Origin: Phyllobacterium brassicacearum
Lineage (GTDB): Bacteria > Pseudomonadota > Alphaproteobacteria > Rhizobiales > Rhizobiaceae
Length of the DNA stretch: 64,000 nt
NCBI RefSeq assembly: GCF_003010955.1
Contig: NZ_PGGO01000001.1
Span: 434,001-498,000, forward strand
Reading direction: 5' to 3'
Part shown: piece by piece, positions 1 to 8,635 of the stretch
Position numbering within the stretch: the stretch's first letter is position 1
How the letters are laid out: every line of letters begins with the position of its first letter
Notes under the pieces: model-generated
What the model saw: the letters and a program-made list of their open reading frames with translations, nothing else
Databases searched by the model: none
Told to the model about the DNA's origin: nothing
Translations under genes and position numbers: made by a program

Positions 1-191
1 CGACCTTTGTCGAAGTATGGCTTGGCGACCTCTTTAGCGTCGCGGAGTTGTTCCGCGATGATTGGGTTGTAGTGCTCGCTGGCAAGGCGCACGCGCGTGG
101 AGAGCGGCGATACCGAAGCATTGTCAACGTAAATTCCCTTGATCAAGTAAGGGATGTCATTGCGCAACTCATCCAAATCATGATCTGCCAT
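1..191 (-). CDS. Class V aminotransferase, N-terminal part only (cut by window edge)
   Basis: Only the first 63 codons lie in the window; the gene continues past the left edge. The reading from the ATG at 191 gives a short acidic lead followed by GIYVDNASVSPLSTRV, which matches the N-terminal strand of PLP-dependent class V aminotransferases (the SufS, isopenicillin epimerase and kynureninase group). GGAG sits about 8 bases before the ATG, which supports this start. The PLP-binding lysine would lie outside the window, so the substrate cannot be told. It is divergent from the LysR gene on the right with almost no space between them, so that regulator may control it. Confidence 0.6.
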   Translation of the reverse strand, partial: MADHDLDELRNDIPYLIKGIYVDNASVSPLSTRVRLASEHYNPIIAEQLRDAKEVAKPYFDKG

Positions 192-210
192 CACCACGCT
201 CCGCCTGCAT

Positions 211-1137
211 TTGCTTCGTGTATTTGACGTGCTGATGCGAGAAGGAACTGTAACAACGGCGGCCGAACGACTCGGACGCACGCAATCAGCAGTCAGCCAT
301 TCTCTCGGAAAGCTGCGCGCTTTGTTCAAGGACAAGCTTTTCATTCGTGACGGCAGATCAATGAAACCCACCCCGCGGGCCGTGGAATTGTCAGATGAAA
401 TCTCAGATGCACTGGAAAGCATCCGAGCGACGATCGATCGCTATCAGTCATTCGTCCCCTCGGAAACGAAGCGGATCTTCCGGGTCGGGCTTCTCGACTA
501 CCACGGAGCGATGGTCGTTCCGGAACTGATTAAGCGCTTTCGCGTTGAGGCACCGCATGCGTCCCTGCATGTCATGCCCTCGTCGAAGGAAGAGGTTGGC
601 CGACTGGTGCTCAGTCGAAAGATGGATTGTGCGATCACTCCGAATTTCGACCGGCCGGACCCGAACTTGTTATTGTCCGAGGTCGGTCGAGATGAATTAG
701 TTTGTGCCATATGGAGCGGCAGTGAACTGGCCCGGCAGCCGCTGACGCTGCAAAGTTATCTGGAAGCCACTCACATCCAGATGTCCGCCGATGGCCGATC
801 TGAAGGCTTGGCCGACAAAGCTTTACGGGAGGTGGGGCTCAAACGAAAGGTCGCAGCGACGATACCAAATTATTTGATCATACCCTGGGTGCTGAGAGGA
901 TCGGGCTTGATTACCCATTGCGCCGATAGCATTGTCCTGCTCCTTGACGAGCATAGTCAGGTAAGCTTCGTAAAGGCCCCGCTGGAGCTCCCCTCGATGC
1001 CCATATCGTTGATCATACACAAGCAGATGGCGGGCGATCCGGCGACGGCTTGGCTAAAGTGGCTGATCGAAAAGATCTACGCAGATCGAGAGGTTCGCAA
1101 GGGAGCTGCGAGAGCGGGCAGTTCCAGTCATACCTAA
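211..1137 (+). CDS. LysR-family transcriptional regulator
   Basis: The protein has about 308 residues. The N-terminal helix-turn-helix (roughly residues 1-60, with TVTTAAERLGRTQSAVSHSL) is typical of LysR, followed by the periplasmic-binding-like effector domain. The start is uncertain. The frame is open only from 184, the listed start is TTG at 211, no clear ribosome binding site precedes it, and the usual family opening (xLxLLRVFDVL) begins slightly upstream, at the codons for LHLLRVF. The true start may therefore be an unusual codon between 184 and 211. It faces the aminotransferase that starts at 191, so the promoter of each gene must lie inside the other gene. The likely role is control of that neighbour; the inducer is unknown. 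Confidence 0.8.
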   Translation: MLRVFDVLMREGTVTTAAERLGRTQSAVSHSLGKLRALFKDKLFIRDGRSMKPTPRAVELSDEISDALESIRATIDRYQSFVPSETKRIFRVGLLDYHGAMVVPELIKRFRVEAPHASLHVMPSSKEEVGRLVLSRKMDCAITPNFDRPDPNLLLSEVGRDELVCAIWSGSELARQPLTLQSYLEATHIQMSADGRSEGLADKALREVGLKRKVAATIPNYLIIPWVLRGSGLITHCADSIVLLLDEHSQVSFVKAPLELPSMPISLIIHKQMAGDPATAWLKWLIEKIYADREVRKGAARAGSSSHT

Positions 1138-1423
1138 ATTGACCGAGGTCAAGCTATTCAAAGGAGCGACCTTATCTCGGGCGCAGGGCGCCGTCTTGGT
1201 ATCTCAACAGGGCCTAACCGCGGCTTAACCGGCGGTGCAGCATCTTGCGCAATCTCCCAACTGCAATGGAGAGGATATTTTGCACAATTCTTGATGAAGG
1301 TCTGCGTGATCGCACTTATTGATTCTTCGGACGCATGACGCCGCCGCACACCAGTCACCACATTTGACGCACCGACTTCTACACCTATATATTGATTGGT
1401 GGCGGGGGAGGAGGAGGTGCCTC

Positions 1424-1816
1424 TTGGATCGATCATTGTTTCTCGCCAGACTTCTGGGGCCGACATTCGTGGCGGTCGCATTCGGCATGCTGATCAATCT
1501 GGGCATGTACGAGAGCATGATCGCGGAGGGGCTGCACCCCGGCGTCCTGTTCTATCTATCCGGTCTACTGTCGTTGCTTGCTGGCCTCGCAATCGTCAAT
1601 CTGCACAATAGATGGCAGATGGACTGGCGTGTGATCATCACTGTGCTGGGCTGGCTAATGACAATCGGCGGCATCTTCCGCATAGTTTTGCCGCAGATCG
1701 CGATTGGAGTAGGTTCGACCATATATAGTGGCCGCACCTCTACCGTCGTGGTGGCGCTGATAACTGGCACACTTGGGGCCTTCCTGAGCTTCAGGGGTTA
1801 CATGCGTCGCGCCTGA
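1424..1816 (+). CDS. Small integral membrane protein, function unknown
   Basis: The protein has 130 residues when read from TTG at 1424. I chose this start because a strong purine-rich site (GGGGGAGGAGGAGG, 1404-1417) ends seven bases before it, and because the residues before it look non-coding. About four hydrophobic helices fill the chain: LGPTFVAVAFGML, a second around LSGLLSLLAGLAIV, a third around VIITVLGWLMTIGG, and a last one in the C-terminal third around TSTVVVALITGTLGAFLSF. The conserved-looking stretch AIVNLHNRW lies between helices two and three. I do not recognise a named family. The gene ends in a palindrome shared with the convergent cyclase gene. Confidence 0.6.
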   Translation: MDRSLFLARLLGPTFVAVAFGMLINLGMYESMIAEGLHPGVLFYLSGLLSLLAGLAIVNLHNRWQMDWRVIITVLGWLMTIGGIFRIVLPQIAIGVGSTIYSGRTSTVVVALITGTLGAFLSFRGYMRRA

Positions 1817-1843
1817 AGACGCGTGTCTGTCCCGCTTGGTATT

Positions 1844-1859
1844 TAGGGTCCTGACCCTA
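1844..1859. terminator. Palindrome between convergent genes, possible shared terminator
   Basis: TAGGGTC, two bases, then GACCCTA form a perfect dyad between the stop of the membrane protein and the stop of the convergent cyclase gene; the right arm runs into the latter's stop codon. There is no T-run, so it may be only a weak terminator. Confidence 0.3.
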
Positions 1860-3620
1860 GATGGAGACTCCGGCCTCGCGGAGTCCGTCCACCAGCCGAT
1901 TGAACAGATTGGGATCCCGGTAGGGTAAAGCCCGCTTGAGGTGCTCGATGGAAAAGTTCGGGTTAACCTCCTGTACTTCACGCCAAAAGCGCTGCGCTTC
2001 TTCGTGGCGCCCGATTCGACCATAGAGACAGGCGAGATAAAAGCGTGTCATGTCCGATCGTGGCGCAAGCGATAGCCGACGCTTGAAAGCGGTCTCGGCC
2101 TCGTCAAAGCGACCGAGGTTCAATAACGCCCTCCCCAGGAAATGCAGCGACAGGTCGAATTGCGGGTCAAGCCGGTGGGCCTGTGTATACAGCGCCAGGG
2201 CGTCTTCGTGCCGCCCTTGGAAATCCCTGATACCGCCAAGCGCGGTATAAGTATTGGCCGAATTAGGGTCCAGTTCCATCGCCCGCTCTGCAGCGCGCTC
2301 CGCATCATCGAGACGTCGCATAAAGGCAAGGGCAAGCGAGAGCGCGTGATGGCCTTGCGGCTCGGTATCGTCCGTATCGATAGCCTTGTTTGCCAATTCG
2401 AACGCTTGTGTGAGATTGTCAGGCGTCGCGCCGTTCCACTGGTTCATGAAGTCGGTTAAGGCGATGATCGAGAGCCAAGCATAGGCGGCCGCTAGCCCTG
2501 GATCGATTGCGATGGCGCGCTCCAACATGCTGCGCGCCTCCGTGGATGATATGGAGTTGAACTGCAGAATGGACTGACGGGAACGGACGAGCAAGTCGTA
2601 GGCTTCCGGATCAACCTTGCCGCGGCTCTCTCGCCGCTGCTCTTCGCTGGCCGTCAGCTTCACTCTGAGCGCGTTGACGATTGTGCGGGTCACTTCATCC
2701 TGAACAGCAAAGATATCCTCCAGTCCGCGATCGTAGCGCTCGGCCCACAGATGACCGCCGGTCGTACCGTCGATCATCTGGGCGTTGATGCGGATACGGT
2801 CGGTGGCCCTGCGCACGCTGCCTTCAAGGATGTAGCGGACGCCGAGTTCCCGGCTCACCTTGCGGATGTCAGGTGCCTTGCCCTTGTAGGCGAAGGATGA
2901 GTTCCGGGCGATCACGAAGAGACCGGAAACCTTTGAAAGATCCGTGATGATGTCCTCGGTGATGCCATCGGCGAAATAACCCTGCTCCGGGTCGCCGGAC
3001 ATGTTGTCGAACGGTAGAACGGCTATCGATGGCTTCTTTGGAAGCTGCGGCTGGGGTTCTGCAGCAGTCTTGTTAGGACCGTTCGTGCGATCGTTCGGCG
3101 ACCAACGCCAAATGTGAACCTGGCGCTCGATGTTCTTGACCTCGTAATAACCGGCGTCGACGAAATCGAGGCCGACCCGACCATGCACGTATTCATGAAC
3201 TCCATCCGAAATTGCTACGCCGCCAGGATCGGCAAGCGCCTCGATACGGGCAGCCACATTGACCCCGTCCCCGTATAGATCGCTGTCCTCGACCATGACG
3301 TCGCCGAGGTTAACACCGACGCGGAGCACGATAGCCTGGTCCTCCGGCATGTCTGTGTTCGCGGCGGCCATGGCCTGCTGAATTGCTGCAGCGCATTCAA
3401 CGGCGTTGACTGCGCTGCCGAACTCGACAAGCACACCGTCGCCGGTCCTTTTGAAGACGCGGCCCTGATGTATTGCAACGAGCGGCTCCAGCACCTCTTT
3501 CAACCGCGCCATGAGCAGCGCGTGGGTGCTTCTTTCGTCCCGCTCCATGAGACGGCTGTAACCGACCACGTCAGCGGCCAAAATAGCAGCAAGCCGACGT
3601 CTGATGGATTCATTGGCCAT
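1857..3620 (-). CDS. Class III adenylate/guanylate cyclase with TolB-like domain and TPR repeats
   Basis: The protein has 587 residues in three parts. Residues about 5-175 are a class III cyclase catalytic domain: the first metal aspartate lies in AADVVGYSRLM, the second in KRTGDGVLVEF, and the transition-state Asn and Arg in GDGVNVAARIE. All look intact. Residues about 195-320 form the TolB/CadC-like domain found in many rhizobial cyclases (PSIAVLPFDNMSGDPEQ, FADGITEDIITDL). The rest holds TPR repeats (for example AERAMELDPNSANTYTALGG). There is no membrane segment. It should make cAMP or cGMP in the cytoplasm, with the C-terminal parts sensing partners. It is a paralogue of the divergent gene at 4012-5781. 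Whether it makes cAMP or cGMP cannot be read here. Confidence 0.88.
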   Translation of the reverse strand: MANESIRRRLAAILAADVVGYSRLMERDERSTHALLMARLKEVLEPLVAIHQGRVFKRTGDGVLVEFGSAVNAVECAAAIQQAMAAANTDMPEDQAIVLRVGVNLGDVMVEDSDLYGDGVNVAARIEALADPGGVAISDGVHEYVHGRVGLDFVDAGYYEVKNIERQVHIWRWSPNDRTNGPNKTAAEPQPQLPKKPSIAVLPFDNMSGDPEQGYFADGITEDIITDLSKVSGLFVIARNSSFAYKGKAPDIRKVSRELGVRYILEGSVRRATDRIRINAQMIDGTTGGHLWAERYDRGLEDIFAVQDEVTRTIVNALRVKLTASEEQRRESRGKVDPEAYDLLVRSRQSILQFNSISSTEARSMLERAIAIDPGLAAAYAWLSIIALTDFMNQWNGATPDNLTQAFELANKAIDTDDTEPQGHHALSLALAFMRRLDDAERAAERAMELDPNSANTYTALGGIRDFQGRHEDALALYTQAHRLDPQFDLSLHFLGRALLNLGRFDEAETAFKRRLSLAPRSDMTRFYLACLYGRIGRHEEAQRFWREVQEVNPNFSIEHLKRALPYRDPNLFNRLVDGLREAGVSI

Positions 3621-4011
3621 ATGCGATGGCGCCTTCCTAGCACCGATTGGCCAAATGTTACTGCTGTATTGCTGCCGTGTCTATTTGGCTGAGGCTGGCC
3701 ATTGTCAATAACCAAACATCCGTTTGCGCGGCGCGCTATCTCCGTTGAAGGGACGGACGAGAATTTTCGCTTCCGAACCGGTTCTTCGACGCGGCTCCGG
3801 TGAACGGAGCGGATGCGCTCGTCGCCTCAAGGAGAGAACGGAACGTTCGTTTTTCGAAGGGATCCATCCGCCGAAGTTGATGCCGTTTGGTCCCGAACTG
3901 TCGGCGAATATTGAGAGCAACTGCTCCTCTCAATTCGCGGCACCGAGCTTCATTGAGAAACGGTCGCTGAATTAGATAGGTGATTTCATTGGGGTGCTAT
4001 AAAATCGCCCG
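3621..4011. other. Shared promoter region of two divergent cyclase genes
   Basis: These 391 bases separate the two divergent cyclase genes and must hold both promoters. I see no convincing gene. A short perfect hairpin (GCTCCG, five bases, CGGAGC, 3794-3810) lies near the middle. No -35/-10 pair is convincing enough to list. Confidence 0.5.
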
Positions 4012-5781
4012 ATGGAACAGAGACTAGCCGCAGTCCTGGCAGCCGATATGGCAGGCTATAGCCGGCTGATGGAGGCCGACGAAGCAGGCACGATCGCCCG
4101 CCTCAGAACGCACCGGATTGAATTGATCGATCCCGCCATCGCAAAGAACAAGGGCCGGATCATCAAGACGACGGGCGACGGCATGCTCGTGGAGTTCCAG
4201 AGCGTGACCGATGCAGTAAAGTGCGCCGTGGAGATCCAGCAGCGCATGCATCGGCGGAATTCGGACGTGCCCCAGGATCGGCGGATCGAGTTCAGGATCG
4301 GCATCAATCTTGGCGACATCATTTTCGAAGACGACGATATTTTCGGCGACGGTGTGAATATTGCTTCCCGCATTGAGCAGCTTGCCGACGTAGGCGGTAT
4401 TTGTGTTACCGCCGCGGTGGCAATACAAATTGCCGATCGTCTTGAAGTCTCCGTCGAGGATCTGGGTGAAAAGACGCTGAAAAACATCAGCCGTCCCGTT
4501 CATCTGTTTCGAATCGGGCTTGAATACTCCTTGGCCGCTCAACCGGCGGATTTCGATGCAAAGCGATCTGTCTCCAAACCCTCGATCGTGGTTCTGCCCT
4601 TCAACAACATGAGCGGCGATCCCGATCAGGAGTTTTTCGCGGATGGCCTTACCGAAGACATCCTCGCGGAACTGTCTCGCCGCCACGAGCTGTTCGTCAT
4701 CTCGCGCAACTCCAGTTTCGTTTACAAGAACCGGGCCGTAAATGTGCGCGAAGTCGCCGAGAAACTCGGGGCTCAATACCTGGTGGAGGGAAGCGTCCGG
4801 AAGATCGGCGATAGGGTGCGCGTCACAGTCCAGCTCATCGACGCAGCCAATGATGCTCATATCTGGGCGGATAAATACGACCGGAAGTTGGACGACATAT
4901 TTGCGATCCAGGATGAGATAACAGCCGCGATAGCAGCAACCTTGCCCGGGCGCGTCGAGGCGGCCCAGCGCGACCAGCTTGCGCGGACGAAACCTGCAAA
5001 CATGGCCGCCTACGAGTGCGCGCTCGCCGCCAAGGTGCTGCATCACAGAGGCACCGTTGCGGACAATGAGCAGGCGCAGATCCTGATAGACCGGGCCGTC
5101 GCGCTCGACCCGGGTTATGCCCATGCCCATGCGTGGCGTGCGTGCATTCTCGGCCAGGCCTGGGTCCACGGCTGGTGCGAAGACAAGGACGCTGTCTGGA
5201 ACGAAATCGTTGCTGCGCTGGATCGGGCGCTGGCGCTGGATGACAACGATGCCGACGTGCACCGCATTCTGGCCGCGGTGAACGTGAACAACAACACCCT
5301 GACCACGGCCCGCTATCACCAGGAGCGTGCCCTTTCCCTCAATCCCAACTACGACCTTGTGGTGGTCCAGCAAGGGGAGCTATTGACTTGGTTGGGGCAG
5401 CCTGACGAGGGAATCGAATGGATCCGCAAGGCGATGCGGCTGAACCCACATCACCCCGAAAGGTTCTGGAGTCATCTTGGAAAGGCGCACTTCGCAGCTC
5501 GTCAGTATGGCGAAGCGATCGAAGCATTCATGCACCTGTCGGTCATGGATGAAGTCCAGCACGCATTCGTCGCTGCATGTTACGGCTGGCTTGGCGACAA
5601 GATCGCCGCTGCAGCGCATATGAAGAAGGTTAGGACGCTCCACCCCGAATTCACTGTCGAATCCTTCCTCGCCACATTGCACTACGCTCAGCAATCCGAC
5701 GTGGAACATATCCGCGACGGGCTTGTCAAAGCGGAAGGCAACGAAGGTTTTCCGGCAGCGAACGACTCCACTGCGCCGTAG
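4012..5781 (+). CDS. Class III adenylate/guanylate cyclase with TolB-like domain and TPR repeats
   Basis: The protein has 589 residues and the same three-part build as its divergent neighbour. The cyclase domain (about 1-170) keeps both metal aspartates (AADMAGYSRLM and KTTGDGMLVEF) and the Asn/Arg pair (GDGVNIASRIE). The TolB-like domain follows (about 190-320; PSIVVLPFNNMSGDPDQ, FADGLTEDILAEL), then TPR-type helices such as RAVALDPGYAHAHAWRA. It is cytoplasmic, with no signal peptide or membrane helix. The two genes probably arose by duplication; they differ most in the TPR part, so they may answer different signals. The start ATG has only a weak ribosome binding site. Confidence 0.88.
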   Translation: MEQRLAAVLAADMAGYSRLMEADEAGTIARLRTHRIELIDPAIAKNKGRIIKTTGDGMLVEFQSVTDAVKCAVEIQQRMHRRNSDVPQDRRIEFRIGINLGDIIFEDDDIFGDGVNIASRIEQLADVGGICVTAAVAIQIADRLEVSVEDLGEKTLKNISRPVHLFRIGLEYSLAAQPADFDAKRSVSKPSIVVLPFNNMSGDPDQEFFADGLTEDILAELSRRHELFVISRNSSFVYKNRAVNVREVAEKLGAQYLVEGSVRKIGDRVRVTVQLIDAANDAHIWADKYDRKLDDIFAIQDEITAAIAATLPGRVEAAQRDQLARTKPANMAAYECALAAKVLHHRGTVADNEQAQILIDRAVALDPGYAHAHAWRACILGQAWVHGWCEDKDAVWNEIVAALDRALALDDNDADVHRILAAVNVNNNTLTTARYHQERALSLNPNYDLVVVQQGELLTWLGQPDEGIEWIRKAMRLNPHHPERFWSHLGKAHFAARQYGEAIEAFMHLSVMDEVQHAFVAACYGWLGDKIAAAAHMKKVRTLHPEFTVESFLATLHYAQQSDVEHIRDGLVKAEGNEGFPAANDSTAP

Positions 5782-5804
5782 CACCTATTTCGGTCGCATG
5801 GCTC

Positions 5805-5825
5805 CTCCTGACGCGGTGTCAGGAG
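5805..5825. terminator. Hairpin between convergent genes
   Basis: CTCCTGAC, loop GCGGT, GTCAGGAG is a perfect 8-bp stem 24 bases after the cyclase stop and 30 bases from the end of the convergent hydrolase gene. It lacks a clear T-run on either strand. Confidence 0.4.
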
Positions 5826-5854
5826 AAGCCAATAGGCCATTGCCCGGAACCCGT

Positions 5855-6472
5855 TCACTTGCGCATCAGCGGCAAAGTCACGATCTGATCGGTTGTCAGA
5901 ATATCGCCGAAGGTGTCGTCGATCGTAGCCAGGGCGGCGCGGTGCAGCGCGTGATGCGAGATGGTCTCGCCATCGTTGATGTCAAGTTCGCGTGTCGCGC
6001 AGGCATCGTTCGCCACGATTACATTGTAGCCGAGCGGCACCGCGTCACGTGCAGCACCTGCGACACAGGCATGCGTCATGAGTCCTGCGATGACCAGGGT
6101 ATCGACCCCGGCCTGCTTCAAGCGCTGATCGAGATCGGTGGTTGGGAAAACGCTCACCGACGATTTGCGCACGACAGTATGGTCAGGAGCTGGTTGGATA
6201 TTGCGGTGGAACTTCGAGGTCTCGCTATCCTCAGCGAAAACCGGGCTTCCCGCCGGCGTGATGTGCTGGACATGATAAATCCTGATGCCGTCGGCATCAG
6301 CACGCTCGATCAGCCGCTTGGCGTTGGCCAGCGCCTTTTCCCCGTCGGGGATTGGCATCTTGCCTTCGAAATATTCATTCTGGAAGTCGATGACCAGCAG
6401 TGCCGTCCTCGCCGGATCGAGGCTCTGAGGGGCGCTCGCGCCGACGATGCTACGGATAGTTGGATGTGCCAT
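5855..6472 (-). CDS. Isochorismatase-family cysteine hydrolase
   Basis: The protein has 205 residues, a normal length for this family. The catalytic triad can be placed: Asp in LLVIDFQNEYF, Lys in VVRKSSVSVF, and the nucleophilic Cys in GLMTHACVAGAARDA. The fold is the cysteine hydrolase alpha/beta type; substrates in the family range from isochorismate to nicotinamide and other amides. There are no siderophore genes nearby, so an amidase-like detoxification or catabolic role is more likely than isochorismate cleavage. It is divergent from a GlxA/AraC regulator, a common pairing in which the regulator controls the hydrolase. That regulator is frameshifted here. Confidence 0.85.
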   Translation of the reverse strand: MAHPTIRSIVGASAPQSLDPARTALLVIDFQNEYFEGKMPIPDGEKALANAKRLIERADADGIRIYHVQHITPAGSPVFAEDSETSKFHRNIQPAPDHTVVRKSSVSVFPTTDLDQRLKQAGVDTLVIAGLMTHACVAGAARDAVPLGYNVIVANDACATRELDINDGETISHHALHRAALATIDDTFGDILTTDQIVTLPLMRK

Positions 6473-6598
6473 GGAGGTACCTTTCGTGCCGATAATGGTG
6501 GCGCGAGGTTCGCGAATTTAGGCGAGTTGGGAAAGTGGCCTAACTGACAATATGTGATAGGTTCCGGCCAAAATCACCCGGCCGAGATTGTTTCACCG

Positions 6599-7572
6599 AT
6601 GCACACGATCGCCATTATCGCCTTTGAAGACATCAGCCCTTTTCACCTGTCGGTTCCCTGCATCGTATTCGGAGACGAGCTCATGAAGCTCGGTGCGCCT
6701 CGCTACCGCCTGCTGATCTGTGGCGAGAAGACGGGGCCGACCCCCCCACCATGTCCGGGTTTCAAATCGATGTGCAGCATGATCTGGGCAGTCTGGCAGA
6801 GGCGGACACGGTCATCGTGCCGGCCTGGCGTGATCCGGATGAGCGGCCGTCTGAGGCCTTGCTGCAAGCTCTCAGCACGGCCCATGCGCGCGGTGCGCGC
6901 CTTGTGGGCCTGTGCCTCGGCACTTTCGTGCTGGCTGAGGCCGGACTGTTGGATGGCCGCGCGGCATCCACCCATTGGGCTTGGGCGAAAGAGTTCGAAC
7001 GGAATTATCCCCGGGTCAGCTTAAATCAGAATGCACTCTACATTGATCACGGCGACGTACTGACGTCGGCCGGGACGGCAGCTGCCATTGATTGTTGCCT
7101 CCACATCGTGCGCAGCGACCATGGCGCTGAAATCGCTAACCGCATAGCGCGGCGGCTGGTCGTTGCGCCGCATCGCCATGGCGGTCAGGCCCAATATATC
7201 GAGAAGCCATTGGAGAGGTCCGGCAGCCAAGATCAGCTTGGTGCAACGATCAATTGGGCGATCGAACATTTGGATGAACCTTTGTGCCTTGAGCAACTCG
7301 CCGAGCGAGCTGGCATGAGCCTGCGTAGCTTCACGCGGCATTTCAGGAAGCAAACCGGCACCACATTCACCCAATGGCTGCTCAATCATCGGCTTGCAGC
7401 GGCGCAGCGGCTGCTCGAAACCGGCTCATGTTCGATCGACCGGGTTGCCGAGATGGCGGGATTCGGGTCGACCGTATCCTTACGGCAGCATTTCACCAGG
7501 GTTTTCTCGATCTCGCCAGCGAGCTATCGCCGGCAATTCAGGAAGAAGCCCTCCTTGCAGGACATTCAATAA
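6599..7572 (+). pseudogene. GlxA-type AraC-family regulator, frameshifted at a C7 run
   Basis: From the ATG at 6599 the frame reads MHTIAIIAFEDISPFHL, the start of a DJ-1/PfpI-like domain, up to GEKTGPTP at about 6740. The matching continuation (MSGFQIDVQHDLGSLAEA) lies in another frame, from about 6748 to the stop at 7572. The break is at a run of seven C (6741-6747); one more C would restore a single 324-residue reading frame, the usual GlxA length. Everything after the break looks intact: the LCLGTFVLAEAG nucleophile-like loop and two AraC helix-turn-helix motifs (LAERAGMSLRSFTRHF and VAEMAGFGSTVSLRQHF). It may be a recent loss of function, a slippery phase-variable tract or a sequencing error. 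It faces the isochorismatase-family gene. Confidence 0.8.
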
Positions 7573-7686
7573 GAGCGAACGGCGCAGCGGCCAAGGAGCG
7601 CCCTTGCAGTCGCCGCGCTCAATCGAAACGGTACGCTCACTCCCCATTGAATGCTGGCATTTGTCGCCGGTAAACGCCGCCGCTGC

Positions 7687-8184
7687 CTACTTCTGTGCGG
7701 CCTGACACTCCCGCAATGCTTTGAACGCAGCCTCGGTGCCGGTGAGGTCCACCACAATGGGGTCCCGTCCCTTCGCGGTGATCGTCAGTTTTTTCTTTTT
7801 GGCAAGACCATAGATGAAATCGAGATTGTTGAAGGGAACAGAAGCGCCGTCGAATCCCTCGATCTCCTGTCCCGTAGCAACGCCCGTGAACTGCTGACCA
7901 TCGATATCGAATACCACCGAGAGCTTTTCACCCTCCGTAATCTTTTCGGGTTTCTTGGAGTAAAGCGCCAGGTAGCCGCGCAGGTCGGCGGTCGCATCGA
8001 TGCCAATCTCCACCTGTGCGCCAGCTTTGGGGTTTTGCCGCGCGATAAGGCAACCAGGCCCCATCTTGTCGTTGACGAATATGTCCCAACCGGCCGCCGC
8101 GCCATATTTCTTGAACGTTACCTGGGCCTCACATGGAACGGTGAGGACCGCAACTGCCAGGGCAGTCCGAGCGAATAAATGCAT
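7687..8184 (-). CDS. Secreted protein of unknown function, distantly IalB-like
   Basis: The protein has 165 residues with a Sec signal peptide (about 1-20, ending VPCEAQ). The mature part starts VTFKKYGAAAGWDIFVND and has one Cys in GPGCLIA and another near the end (RECQAAQK), which could form a disulfide. The pattern (GW.IFV followed by GC.IA) loosely recalls the invasion-associated locus B family of Rhizobiales, but I would not assign it firmly. It should be periplasmic. It is a single gene, convergent with the frameshifted regulator and divergent from the SulP transporter. Confidence 0.6.
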   Translation of the reverse strand: MHLFARTALAVAVLTVPCEAQVTFKKYGAAAGWDIFVNDKMGPGCLIARQNPKAGAQVEIGIDATADLRGYLALYSKKPEKITEGEKLSVVFDIDGQQFTGVATGQEIEGFDGASVPFNNLDFIYGLAKKKKLTITAKGRDPIVVDLTGTEAAFKALRECQAAQK

Positions 8185-8635
8185 GATCTCCTCCTGTGTT
8201 CTGCTTGGAATGAGTACGACGCGACGATGTTCGAAGACGCATCAAATCTCAAGATGTTTGGGTTCGTCCTAAAAATTTGAATTGGCCGCGAGGCGTTATT
8301 CCCCGGCATCAGGAGCAGGAACGATCTGCAGGGACCCATCCACCGCCAAGACGGGCCGCAAAAGGCATGAACCCCACCCCATGGATTCGCCGGAGGCGAA
8401 TGCTGCTTAGGGATAGCACGCATCGGGGCAAACACTTTCACCCGTGCGGGTGAATGGAATAGCTGTGTTGGCCGGATAATGTGCGATCGAAATCGACAAG
8501 GATCCGATTGACGCGTTGCGATATTGGCTCTCACACGCGTGTCGCGGTAAGTTCTTATAAGGGTCAGTATTTTTCTCAACCTGTGTGTTATTTTAGTTAG
8601 GCAGCTACACTGCGGACAATAGGGGGCGTTACGTG
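8185..8635. other. 451-bp intergenic region with an 18-bp palindrome
   Basis: This separates the divergent secreted-protein and SulP genes. No convincing gene is seen; the long minus-strand frame across it has no family resemblance and an odd composition. The clearest element is the dyad at 8437-8454, listed separately. Confidence 0.5.
8437..8454. promoter_or_regulatory. Perfect palindrome, operator-like
   Basis: TTCACCCG, TG, CGGGTGAA is a perfect 8+8 dyad with a two-base centre, too tight for a terminator loop and shaped like a repressor site. It lies about 180 bases upstream of the SulP transporter and 250 bases upstream of the secreted-protein gene. The regulator is unknown. Confidence 0.4.

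Noticed and set aside
3724-3975. 83-codon plus-strand frame between the cyclases
   Set aside because: No ribosome binding site or family pattern; three overlapping frames of similar length on both strands suggest chance.
4024-5373. 449-codon open frame on the minus strand
   Set aside because: Antisense to the intact cyclase gene; low-complexity Val/His-rich reading with no motif.
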